A stretch of 64,000 nt of DNA, taken from assembly GCF_013085465.1 (NCBI RefSeq), contig NZ_CP049838.1, positions 3,410,001 through 3,474,000 of the forward strand, written 5' to 3'. The DNA is from Streptomyces asoensis. Lineage in GTDB: Bacteria > Actinomycetota > Actinomycetes > Streptomycetales > Streptomycetaceae. The notes below the pieces were generated by a model, which searched no databases, had not been told where the DNA came from, and saw nothing but the letters and a program-made list of their open reading frames with translations. Position numbers and translations under genes: made by a program. Positions 34,613 to 42,527 of the stretch are shown here, piece by piece. Each line of letters starts with the position of its first letter. Position 1 is the stretch's first letter.

Positions 34613-36807
34613 GCGGCGCACACGCCAGGCACGCCCGGGGCCGGGGCACGGGCACCGCCACGGGCACGGACTGGGACACAGGTACGGACTGGGACACGGG
34701 CACCGACTGGGGTGCGGGCGCGGACTGGAGCTCCGGGGACAGTGACGGAAGGGGCCGCACGTTCGGGGAGGCGGCCGGGCTGACCGGTCCGCCGACCCGG
34801 TCGGCCGCCCCACCGCCCCGGCCCATGTCCCCTCCGATGCCCCCGCGCACGCCCACGCGCCCACCCGCGCCACCGCCACCACCGCCACCGACGACGGGGC
34901 GGGACACCACCGCGAAGGCCACCGCGAAGGCCGCCTCGAAGGCCGCCTCGAAGGCCGCCTCGAAGGCCACGGCGAAGGCCACAACAGGGGACACGGCTAG
35001 GGACACGGCGAAGGCCGCCCTGAAAGCGGCTGTTCCGAAGGGTGACCTGGCCACCGAGATCACGGCGTCCCTCGTCGTCTTCCTGGTCGCGCTCCCGCTG
35101 TGCATCGGCGTGGCCGTCGCCTCGGGTGTCTCCCCCGAGCTGGGCATCATCTCGGGCGTCATCGGCGGTCTGGTGGTGGGCGCGGCGCGCGGCAGCACGC
35201 TTCAGGTGAGCGGCCCGGCCGCCGGTCTCGCCGCGCTGGTCGCGGAGACCGTGCTGGAGTACGGCGTGGCCATGCTCGGAGTGATCGTGCTCTTCTCGGG
35301 CCTCCTCCAGATCGTCCTCGGCCTGGTGAAACTGGGCCGGTTCTTCCAGGCGATCTCCCTGGCCGTCGTCCAGGGCATGCTCGCGGGCATCGGCCTGCCG
35401 CTGATGTTCAGCCAGGCGTACCCGGTGGCGGACGCGAAGGCCCCCGGCACGCCGCTGGAGAACATGGCCGGCATCCCCGGCCTGCTCGCGGACACGGTCG
35501 CCGACCCGCAGGCGATGATCGCCGCCGGGCTCGGCATCGTCACGGTCGTCCTGAGCTTCCTGTGGAAGAAGGCACCGGGACCGGTCAGGAAGGTGCCCGC
35601 GGCCCTGGTCGCGGTGGGCATCGGCATCACGGTCGCCGCGCTGCCGGGCGTCGACGTCAAGACGCTCCAGGTGGGCAATCTGCTGGCCTCCGTCGACGTA
35701 CCGGGAGCGGAGCAGTTCGCGGGTCTGGCGGACGCCGGGATCATCACCGCGATCCTGACCTTCACCGTGATCGCCTCGGCGGAGTCGCTGTTCACGGCGG
35801 CCGCGGTGGACCGTATGCACGACGGCCCGCGCACCCGCTACAACCCCGAGCTGATCGCCCAGGGCGCCGGCAACACGCTCGCGGGACTCCTCGGCGCCCT
35901 GCCCATCACGGCAGTGGTGGCCCGTAGTTCGGCGAACGTCCAGGCGGGCGCCAAGACCAGGCTCTCCCGCACCCTGCACGGCCTGTGGCTGCTGGCGTTC
36001 GCGCTGCTGCTCCCCCAGGTGCTGGCCCTGATCCCGATCTCGGTCCTGGCGGGCGTACTCGTGCACAGCGGCTGGAAGCTCTTCGCTCCCGACGAGTTCC
36101 CGAAGATGTGGCGGCAGGACCGGGGCGAGTTCGCCGTCATGACGATCACCACCCTGGTCATCGTGGCGACGGCACTTCTGGAGGGCGTTCTGATCGGCCT
36201 CGCGGCGGGCATCGTGCTGGCCGCGGTGCGCATGTCCCAGACGGTCATCCGGCAGCACACCGAGGACGACACCGCGAAGGTGGTGATGGCGGGCAACGCG
36301 ACGTTCCTGCGGCTGCCCCAGGTCATCGAGGCCCTGGAGTCCGCAGCCGAGGCCGGCAAACCCCGGATCCGGCTCGACCTCACCGGCGTGACCCACCTCG
36401 ACCACGCCTGCCGCAGCCAGGTGGAGGAGTTCACCGCCCAGCAACGCGGCAAGGGCCTACGGGTGGAACTGCTGATGCCCGGCCCGGCGAAACGACCGCC
36501 CGCGGAGGAGCAAGCGGCGCCGGTGGCCGACGGCCCCCAGCTCTCCGACCCGCTGCCCCGCCGCCGGACGGCCCCCACGCCCGCCACCGCCTCCGTCGCA
36601 TCCGCCGCTGTCTCCGGGGCCGGGTCCGGGTCCGCTCCCGGCCCCACCGCCGAATGGTTCTACCTGGACACCACACCGATGCCGGAGGACTTCGCGCAGC
36701 GGTACGCGGAGGAGTACGCCCCCGGGTACGCGGAGGGTTACCCGCGGGGGTACTCGGAGGGGTACGGGGGCGAGTACACCTCGGGGTTCGCGCGCGGGCA
36801 GGCGTGA
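34609..36807 (+). CDS. SulP-family anion transporter with STAS domain (probable bicarbonate or sulfate transporter)
   Basis: A 732-residue membrane protein. After a disordered head of about 145 residues (TDWDTG repeats, Pro-rich, then AKATAKAASKA repeats) the SulP core begins at KGDLATEITASLVVFLVALP, with about 12-14 helices. A cytoplasmic STAS domain follows (RIRLDLTGVTHLDHACRSQV). The tail is Tyr/Gly-rich with a YAEGY-like repeat. Coupling to carbonic anhydrase (4-bp overlap) favours bicarbonate over sulfate as substrate; such pairs are known in other bacteria. The exact ion remains inference. The head and tail have no counterpart in ordinary SulP proteins. Confidence 0.88.
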   Translation: MSGAHARHARGRGTGTATGTDWDTGTDWDTGTDWGAGADWSSGDSDGRGRTFGEAAGLTGPPTRSAAPPPRPMSPPMPPRTPTRPPAPPPPPPPTTGRDTTAKATAKAASKAASKAASKATAKATTGDTARDTAKAALKAAVPKGDLATEITASLVVFLVALPLCIGVAVASGVSPELGIISGVIGGLVVGAARGSTLQVSGPAAGLAALVAETVLEYGVAMLGVIVLFSGLLQIVLGLVKLGRFFQAISLAVVQGMLAGIGLPLMFSQAYPVADAKAPGTPLENMAGIPGLLADTVADPQAMIAAGLGIVTVVLSFLWKKAPGPVRKVPAALVAVGIGITVAALPGVDVKTLQVGNLLASVDVPGAEQFAGLADAGIITAILTFTVIASAESLFTAAAVDRMHDGPRTRYNPELIAQGAGNTLAGLLGALPITAVVARSSANVQAGAKTRLSRTLHGLWLLAFALLLPQVLALIPISVLAGVLVHSGWKLFAPDEFPKMWRQDRGEFAVMTITTLVIVATALLEGVLIGLAAGIVLAAVRMSQTVIRQHTEDDTAKVVMAGNATFLRLPQVIEALESAAEAGKPRIRLDLTGVTHLDHACRSQVEEFTAQQRGKGLRVELLMPGPAKRPPAEEQAAPVADGPQLSDPLPRRRTAPTPATASVASAAVSGAGSGSAPGPTAEWFYLDTTPMPEDFAQRYAEEYAPGYAEGYPRGYSEGYGGEYTSGFARGQA

Positions 36808-36980
36808 CCGCGGGCACGGGCGCGACCACGGGTCTGCCGGACTGCACGGCGTGCGGCGCGGCTGTCCGAGGGACTCCACCGTGACGGTGTGGGACATCGC
36901 CACCGACGCCTGGTCCGACAGGGTCCGTGTCTCCACGGGCCGCAACCGGCCCCTGAGGTGAGCGGCGAAGCGGCCGGGGC

Positions 36981-37922
36981 TCAGCCCTTGAGTGCCTCGT
37001 AGGACACGCCGGTCAGCCGCTCGGAGGCGGCCCACAGGCGCTCCCCCACCCGGTCGTCGAGGGTCCAGGGTGCCCGCCGCGACGGCGCCGGCGCCCCGCG
37101 CCACATGGCGAGGGACGGCCCGGTGAACGAGTCCGGGCGGACACCGGGCGCGGTCGCCGCGTACAGGGCGGGCAGCGCGCCCGCCTCGGCGGATTGGGCG
37201 AAGACCCGGTTGCCGAGCGCCATCAGCCGCTCGGCGACCCGGCGCCCCTCCGCCCGGGGCCCCGCCGTCTGGAGGTTGGTCGCCGCGTACCCCGGATGCG
37301 CGGCCGCCGCGACGACCTCGGCCCCGGCCGCCGTGAGCCTGCGCGCCAGCTCGTGCGTGAAGAGCAGGTTGGCGGTCTTCGTACGTCCGTAGGCGATCCA
37401 ACGCCGGTATGTGCGTTCGGAGTTGAGATCGTCCGGGTCGATGTTGCCGAGCAGGTGGACCATGCTGGAGACGGTCACGACCCGCGTCGCGCCGGCCGGT
37501 CGGTCCGCCGCGGCGAGCAGCGCGGGCAGCAGCAGCCCCGTGAGGGCGAAGTGCCCGAGATGGTTCACCCCGAACTGCGTCTCGAACCCGTCGGCGGTGG
37601 TGCCGTACGGCATCGCCATCACGCCCGCGTTGTTGACGAGCAGGTCGAGCCGGTCGTAGGGCAGGGCGTCCGCGAACTCCCTTACGGAGGCAAGGTAGCC
37701 GAGATCGAGCCGCCGCAACTCCGCCTTCGCAGCGGGCACTTCCTCACGCAGCCGCCGGACGGCCTCCCGCCCCCGCGTCTCGCTGCGGCAGGCGAGCACC
37801 ACCCGCGCCCCCTTGCGGGCGAGCTCGCGCGCGGTGACGTACCCGAGCCCGCTGTTGGCCCCGGTGACGACGGCGGTGCGACCGCCCTGGTCGGGGATGT
37901 CGTGCGCGCTCCAGCCTGACAT
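36981..37922 (-). CDS. Short-chain dehydrogenase/reductase (retinol dehydrogenase-like)
   Basis: A 313-residue classical SDR. The NAD(P) motif is TGANSGLG, with VLACR suggesting NADP preference. NNAGVM, the active-site Ser region VVTVSSMVH, and YGRTKTANL with the catalytic Tyr and Lys are all present. It resembles the WW-oxidoreductase/retinol dehydrogenase branch of large SDRs. The ATG at 37922 follows GGAGGGAG; a 30-bp direct repeat lies just upstream. Monocistronic. Substrate unknown. Confidence 0.9.
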   Translation of the reverse strand: MSGWSAHDIPDQGGRTAVVTGANSGLGYVTARELARKGARVVLACRSETRGREAVRRLREEVPAAKAELRRLDLGYLASVREFADALPYDRLDLLVNNAGVMAMPYGTTADGFETQFGVNHLGHFALTGLLLPALLAAADRPAGATRVVTVSSMVHLLGNIDPDDLNSERTYRRWIAYGRTKTANLLFTHELARRLTAAGAEVVAAAAHPGYAATNLQTAGPRAEGRRVAERLMALGNRVFAQSAEAGALPALYAATAPGVRPDSFTGPSLAMWRGAPAPSRRAPWTLDDRVGERLWAASERLTGVSYEALKG

Positions 37923-37942
37923 GGCCGTACTCCCTCCGCGGT

Positions 37943-38002
37943 GTGCACGGCCCGCGGTGCGCACGGGCAGCAGTGCACGGCCCGCGGTGTGCACGGGCAG
38001 CC
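37943..38002. repeat. 30-bp tandem direct repeat upstream of the SDR gene
   Basis: Two copies (37943-37972 and 37973-38002) differ at two positions. Each contains GTGCAC, a self-complementary hexamer, and CCCGCGG. They cover the SDR promoter region, so they may be operators; they may also be a simple duplication. Confidence 0.8.
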
Positions 38003-38161
38003 TACGGCGCTCCCGGTCACCCATCCCGCATCTCCCCGTTACGACATGTCCACGACACAGCTACCCTGCGCTTCTAGCGTTCGGCAGCGCACGACCCTGA
38101 ACGACCCCGTCGCCGGGACCGGCGTACGGGCCGGTTCACCACACCACCCCTGGGAGTGAGC

Positions 38162-39319
38162 GTGGAACGTCGTACCTTCCTGCGTGCGGCCGCGATCGGC
38201 GGCTCCTCCGCCGTACTCGGCGGAACCCTCTGGCGCGGCGCCGCCTACGCCGCCCCGGCCCAGCCCGGCGCGGGCCCGTACGGGGCGCTCGGCGCGGCCG
38301 ACGCCAACGGCATCCGGCTCCCGAGCGGTTTCACCAGCCGGGTGATCGCCCGCTCCGGCCAGACGGTGTCCGGGACCTCGTACGCCTGGCACAACGCCCC
38401 TGACGGCGGGGCCTGTTACACGGACGGCACGGGCTGGATCTATGTCTCCAACTCGGAGATCAACCCGTCGGGCGGTGCGAGCGCGGTGAAGTTCTCCGCG
38501 ACGGGGACGATCACGGCCGCGTACCGCATCCTCTCCGCCACCCGCCAGAACTGCGCGGGCGGCAAGACCCCGTGGAACACCTGGCTGTCCTGCGAGGAGG
38601 TCGATCGCGGGTACGTCTACGAGACCGACCCCTGGGGCACGAAGGCAGCGGTCCGCCGGGACGCGATGGGCCGTTTCAAGCACGAGGCGGCCGCCGCCGA
38701 TCCGGTCCGCAAGGTGCTCTACCTGACCGAGGACGTGACCGACGGCTGCTTCTACCGTTTCCGGCCGACGAACTGGGGCGACCTGTCCTCGGGGACGCTG
38801 GAGGTCCTGGTGGCCGGCACGGCCACGAGCGGCCCCGTGACCTGGTCCCCGGTGCCCGACCCGACCGGCGCCACCGCCACCCGCAACCAGGTCTCCGGCG
38901 CCAAGCGCTTCAACGGCGGCGAGGGCAGCCACTACGCCGACGACACCTGCTGGTTCACGACGAAGGGCGACAACCGGGTCTGGCAGTACAACGCGGCCGC
39001 CCAGACGATCGAACTCGCCTACGACGACTCGCTGGTGACGTCCGGCACGGCCCCCCTCACCGGGGTGGACAACGTCACGGGCTCCGACTCCGGCGACCTG
39101 TTCGTGGCGGAGGACGGCGGCACCATGGACATCTGCCTCATCACCCCCGACGACGTGGTCGCGCCCTTCCTGCGCATCGACGGCCAGTCGGGTTCCGAGA
39201 TCACGGGCCCGGCCTTCTCCCCGGACGGCACCCGTCTGTACTTCTCCAGCCAGCGCGGTACGAGCGGCAGCTCGTCGGGCGGGATCACCTACGAGGTGAA
39301 GGGGCCGTTCCGGGCATAG
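38162..39319 (+). CDS. Tat-exported PhoX-like (DUF839) protein, putative phosphatase
   Basis: A 385-residue protein with a twin-arginine signal (ERRTFLRAAAIGGSS) and cleavage near AYA. The mature part is a beta-propeller of the PhoX/DUF839 type: TPWNTWLSCEEVDRGYVYE and GRFKHEAAAADP are family blocks containing Ca/Fe ligands, and LTEDVTDGCFYRF follows. PhoX enzymes are secreted Ca-dependent alkaline phosphatases; some DUF839 members lack activity. GTG 38162 was chosen because GGGAG lies six bases before it; a GTG six bases earlier overlaps that site. One GGTTCACC upstream hints at phosphate control but is not a full PHO box. Confidence 0.85.
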   Translation: MERRTFLRAAAIGGSSAVLGGTLWRGAAYAAPAQPGAGPYGALGAADANGIRLPSGFTSRVIARSGQTVSGTSYAWHNAPDGGACYTDGTGWIYVSNSEINPSGGASAVKFSATGTITAAYRILSATRQNCAGGKTPWNTWLSCEEVDRGYVYETDPWGTKAAVRRDAMGRFKHEAAAADPVRKVLYLTEDVTDGCFYRFRPTNWGDLSSGTLEVLVAGTATSGPVTWSPVPDPTGATATRNQVSGAKRFNGGEGSHYADDTCWFTTKGDNRVWQYNAAAQTIELAYDDSLVTSGTAPLTGVDNVTGSDSGDLFVAEDGGTMDICLITPDDVVAPFLRIDGQSGSEITGPAFSPDGTRLYFSSQRGTSGSSSGGITYEVKGPFRA

Positions 39320-39486
39320 GGACGCCTGGGCAGGCACTTCGGCTTGCGGGCCAGGATTGACAGGAACTCGACAGCAGAACGGAGGAACGCGGCCGGGCGG
39401 CGGCTCGTTACTCGCCAACGAAGTCCCAGCGGAGTGAGACCGCACACCGGCGGCCACCGCCCCACCCGGCATGGCCGCGGTTCGCC

Positions 39487-39570
39487 GTGTCACGCCGTAC
39501 GCGGAGTCACACGGTTGGCAGAGTCACACCGTTCGGAGATCACACCGTTCGCAGAGTTACGCCGTTCGCC
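39487..39570 (+). repeat. Five tandem ~17-bp repeats upstream of the beta-propeller gene
   Basis: Units start at 39487, 39504, 39521, 39536 and 39554, with lengths 17, 17, 15, 18 and 17. The consensus is GAGTCACACCGTTCGCA. They end 31 bases before the ATG at 39602. Possible regulator-binding iterons. Confidence 0.75.
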
Positions 39571-39601
39571 GCCCGCACCCCACTCACGGAGGCACGTAAC
39601 C

Positions 39602-40597
39602 ATGACCCCCGCTCCCACCCCCACGCCCGCCCCCACCCCGTCCCGCCGCACCGTCCTCGGCGGCGCGGCCCTGGCCGCCCTCACCCTGACGGCCGCGGCG
39701 GCCCCCGCCGCGACCGCGGCCCCCTCCCCTTCCGATGCCGCCAAGTCCCGTACCGGTGAGGCGGGTTGGCTGACCGAGTACTCCCTCCCCGACGGCTGGC
39801 TCCCCGAGGGCATCGCCATCGGCGGCAAGCCGTACGCCTACCAGGGCTCCCGCGCCAACGGCGGTATCCTCCGCACCGACCTGCGCACCGGCGAGGGCAC
39901 GGTCCTGTACGCGGGCGGCACCGGCCAGGTGTCGGTCGGCCTGAAGCTCGACCACGACGGCCTGCTGTACGTGGCGGGCAGCACGGGAGTGGCGCGGGTG
40001 GTCGACTCCCGCACCGGCGAGCTGGTGACGACCCACCAACTCACCCCAGCGGCAGGCCACTTCATCAACGACGTGACCCTGCTCGGCGACCGGGCCTGGT
40101 TCACCGACTCACGGGCCGCCGTGCTGTACGGCGTCCCGCGCGGCCGGGCCGACGGCGAGATCCGCGCCCTTCCGCTCACCGGCGACTGGGTCCAGCTCCC
40201 CGACGTGAACAACGCCAACGGGATCGTCGGCACGCCGGACGGCCGAGGCCTGATCGTCGTCAAGAGCACACCGGGCGAGCTGTACAACGTGAACCTCAGG
40301 ACCGGCCACGCCACGAGGATCACGCTGGTCGGCGCGTCGGACGTGGTGAACGGCGACGGCCTCTACCGCATCGGCCGCACGCTGTACGTGGTCCAGAACC
40401 GCCTGAACCTGATCAGCGTCTGGTCCCTGGACCGCACGGCGACCACCGCCACCCTCACCCGCACGATCACCGACCCCCGCTTCGACGTCCCCACCACGGC
40501 CGCCCGCTACGGCGACCGCCTCTACCTGGTCAACGCGCGCTTCACCAGCCCACAGCTCCCGGAGACGACCTTCACGGCGGTAGCGGTCTCGATCTGA
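39602..40597 (+). CDS. Tat-exported SMP-30/NHL-like beta-propeller protein
   Basis: A 331-residue protein with a twin-arginine signal (SRRTVLGGAALAALTL) and cleavage near ATAAP. The mature domain is a six-bladed propeller of the SMP-30/gluconolactonase type: LPEGIAIGGKPYAYQGSRANGGI, GLKLDHDGLLYVAG, INDVTLLGDRAWFTDS and NANGIVGTPDGRGLIVV. The Asp and Asn residues are in the places that bind calcium in lactonases. ATG 39602 with AGGCACG upstream. The substrate is unknown; Streptomyces homologues are often mislabelled superoxide dismutase. Confidence 0.8.
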   Translation: MTPAPTPTPAPTPSRRTVLGGAALAALTLTAAAAPAATAAPSPSDAAKSRTGEAGWLTEYSLPDGWLPEGIAIGGKPYAYQGSRANGGILRTDLRTGEGTVLYAGGTGQVSVGLKLDHDGLLYVAGSTGVARVVDSRTGELVTTHQLTPAAGHFINDVTLLGDRAWFTDSRAAVLYGVPRGRADGEIRALPLTGDWVQLPDVNNANGIVGTPDGRGLIVVKSTPGELYNVNLRTGHATRITLVGASDVVNGDGLYRIGRTLYVVQNRLNLISVWSLDRTATTATLTRTITDPRFDVPTTAARYGDRLYLVNARFTSPQLPETTFTAVAVSI

Positions 40598-40647
40598 CGA
40601 ACCGTCCGGCCTGACGGGGGGCCGGGGGGCCGGGGGGCCGGGGGGCC

Positions 40648-40682
40648 GGGGGCGGCACTCGACGAGCGAGGGTGCCGCCCCC
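40648..40682 (+). terminator. Terminator after the beta-propeller gene
   Basis: An 11-bp stem GGGGGCGGCAC (40648-40658) with GTGCCGCCCCC (40672-40682), flanked on the left by repeated GGGGGCC units and on the right by CCCCCG units that could extend pairing. Confidence 0.75.
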
Positions 40683-40813
40683 GCCCCCGCCCCCGCCCCT
40701 CCCCGGCGACCGGGGCGATGCGCACAGAAAGTCACAGAACGGCCACTCCTCCCACACCTCACGCAAGACGGCCATACCGTCGTCCCCTCACACCACAGCT
40801 CGGGGGGACATAC

Positions 40814-41302
40814 ATGAGCAACCCGTACACCACCGCGCCCACCCAGAACCCCACCCCCCGGTGGGCCAGGAAGAGATACGTCCTGCCCGCCCTCGCCCTG
40901 GCCCTGTTCCTCGGCGCGGGCATCGGCGGAGCCGACGGCGGCACCACGACGGAGGCGAAGCCGACGTCCGCCGAACCGCAGCCCACGGTGACCGTGACGA
41001 CCACGACGACGGAGACCGCCGTCCCCGAGCCGGCGGGCACGGTGACCGCCACGGCGACGGAGACGGTGAAGGTGACGAAGACGGTCACGGCGAAGGCGGC
41101 GGCGAACGAGGCCGACTCCGGATCCGACGAGTCCGACAGCTCAGCCGATTCCGCCGACTCCGCCGACTCCGCCGACTCCGGAAGTGCCTACTACGCCAAC
41201 TGCACGGCCGCCCGCGCGGCCGGCGCCGCTCCGGTCCGCGTGGGCGACCCTGGCTATGGGCGCCACCTGGACCGCGACGGCGACGGCGTGGGCTGCGAAT
41301 AG
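40814..41302 (+). CDS. Excalibur calcium-binding domain protein
   Basis: A 162-residue protein with one N-terminal membrane segment (YVLPALALALFLGAGIGG), a Thr/Val/Ala linker of about 85 residues (TVTVTTTTTET and TVTATATETVKV) and an Asp/Ser repeat SADSADSADSADS. It ends in a complete excalibur domain (YYANCTAARAAGAAPV to DRDGDGVGCE), with Cys pair and EF-hand-like DxDxDG loop. These domains are thought to bind calcium at the cell surface. ATG at 40814 with GGGGGGAC upstream. Confidence 0.9.
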   Translation: MSNPYTTAPTQNPTPRWARKRYVLPALALALFLGAGIGGADGGTTTEAKPTSAEPQPTVTVTTTTTETAVPEPAGTVTATATETVKVTKTVTAKAAANEADSGSDESDSSADSADSADSADSGSAYYANCTAARAAGAAPVRVGDPGYGRHLDRDGDGVGCE

Positions 41303-41458
41303 AGGAACAGGGAACGAAGGCGCGAGCCGCCGCCGGAGTCGTGGACCCGGTACGCCCGGCGACCGCCGGCGTTTGCCGAACCGGCAACAGAACTCGCGAC
41401 TTGCGTGCCGGGACCGCACCCTCGGAACCGATGGACGATCTCAAGTCTCGGAGGGTCG

Positions 41459-42451
41459 ATGTCGCAGCAGACCGCGAACGACGTGAAACACCGCCTGGTC
41501 CCCTCGCCCGCAGGCCGTGTCCACGTGGTGGAGCAGGGTGAGGGCCCCCTGGTCCTGCTCGTGCACGGCTTCCCCGAGTCCTGGTACTCCTGGCGCCACC
41601 AGTTGCCGGCGCTGGCCGCGGCCGGGTACCGCGCGGCCGCCCTCGACGTCCGCGGCTACGGCCGCTCCTCCAAACCCCGTGCCACGGACGCGTACCGCAT
41701 GCGGGAACTGGTGGAGGACAACGCCGCGGTCGTCCAGGCCCTGGGCGAACGGTCCGCGGTGATCGTCGGTCACGACTGGGGTGCGACGATCGCGGCCGAC
41801 TCCGCCCTGCTGCGCCCGGACGTCTTCCACGCGGTGGGTCTGCTGAGCGTCCCCTACACCCCACCGGGCGGACCGATGCCGAGCGAGGCCTTTGCTCACA
41901 TGGGCGGGACGGGCGGGGAGGAGGAGTTCTACGTCTCCTACTTCCAGGAACCGGGCCGCGCCGAGGCGGAGATCGAGCCCGACGTACGGGGCTGGCTCGC
42001 GGGCTTCTACGCCGCCCTGTCCGCGGACACCATGCCGGCGGCGGGCTCCCCCGACCCCCACTTCGTCACCCGGGGCGGAAAGCTGCGCGACCGCTTCCCC
42101 ACCGGGGCGCTGCCCGCCTGGCTCACCGAGGCGGATCTCGACGTCTACGCGGAGGAGTTCGAGCGAACCGGCCTGACCGGCGCCCTGAACCGCTACCGCA
42201 ACATGGACCGCGACTGGAAAGACCTCACGGCCTTCACCGGCGCCCCGATCACCCAGCCGGCCCTGTTCATCGCGGGCGCCCTCGACGCCTCGACCACCTG
42301 GCTGGCCGCCGCGATCGAGGCATTCCCCACCACCCTCCCCGGCCTCTCCGCCTCCCACATCCTCGAAAACTGCGGCCACTGGCTCCAACAGGAACACCCC
42401 GAGGCAACAAACCAACTCCTGACCACCTGGCTGTCCACCCTGCCGACCTGA
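41459..42451 (+). CDS. Epoxide hydrolase-like alpha/beta hydrolase
   Basis: A 330-residue alpha/beta hydrolase. HGFPESW carries the oxyanion-hole motif HGxP, VGHDWGA holds the nucleophile Asp (an epoxide hydrolase trait, versus Ser in esterases), ALDAST holds the likely acid Asp, and ENCGHWLQQE the catalytic His. Cap-domain Tyr residues near YVSYFQEPGRAE fit proton donation to the epoxide. The ATG at 41459 follows GGAGG by five bases. Cytoplasmic; probably detoxification or secondary metabolism. A strong terminator follows. Confidence 0.9.
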   Translation: MSQQTANDVKHRLVPSPAGRVHVVEQGEGPLVLLVHGFPESWYSWRHQLPALAAAGYRAAALDVRGYGRSSKPRATDAYRMRELVEDNAAVVQALGERSAVIVGHDWGATIAADSALLRPDVFHAVGLLSVPYTPPGGPMPSEAFAHMGGTGGEEEFYVSYFQEPGRAEAEIEPDVRGWLAGFYAALSADTMPAAGSPDPHFVTRGGKLRDRFPTGALPAWLTEADLDVYAEEFERTGLTGALNRYRNMDRDWKDLTAFTGAPITQPALFIAGALDASTTWLAAAIEAFPTTLPGLSASHILENCGHWLQQEHPEATNQLLTTWLSTLPT

Positions 42452-42471
42452 ACACCCACCGCCACAGCATC

Positions 42472-42505
42472 AGGGGCGGCACCCCCACCCACGGGTGCCG
42501 CCCCT
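42472..42505. terminator. Convergent terminator
   Basis: A perfect 13-bp stem (AGGGGCGGCACCC at 42472-42484, GGGTGCCGCCCCT at 42493-42505) between the hydrolase and FtsX-type permease genes. Confidence 0.85.
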
Positions 42506-42527
42506 ACACACATCCGACCGCCGGTCA

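Noticed and set aside
38125-38150. PHO box upstream of the PhoX-like gene
   Set aside because: Only one GGTTCACC unit is convincing; the 11-bp-spaced partner unit required for PhoP binding is not present.
41330-41420. Possible tRNA remnant (segment resembling an antisense tRNA 3' half)
   Set aside because: No intact acceptor stem, anticodon arm or T-loop GTTCGANNC could be assembled on either strand.
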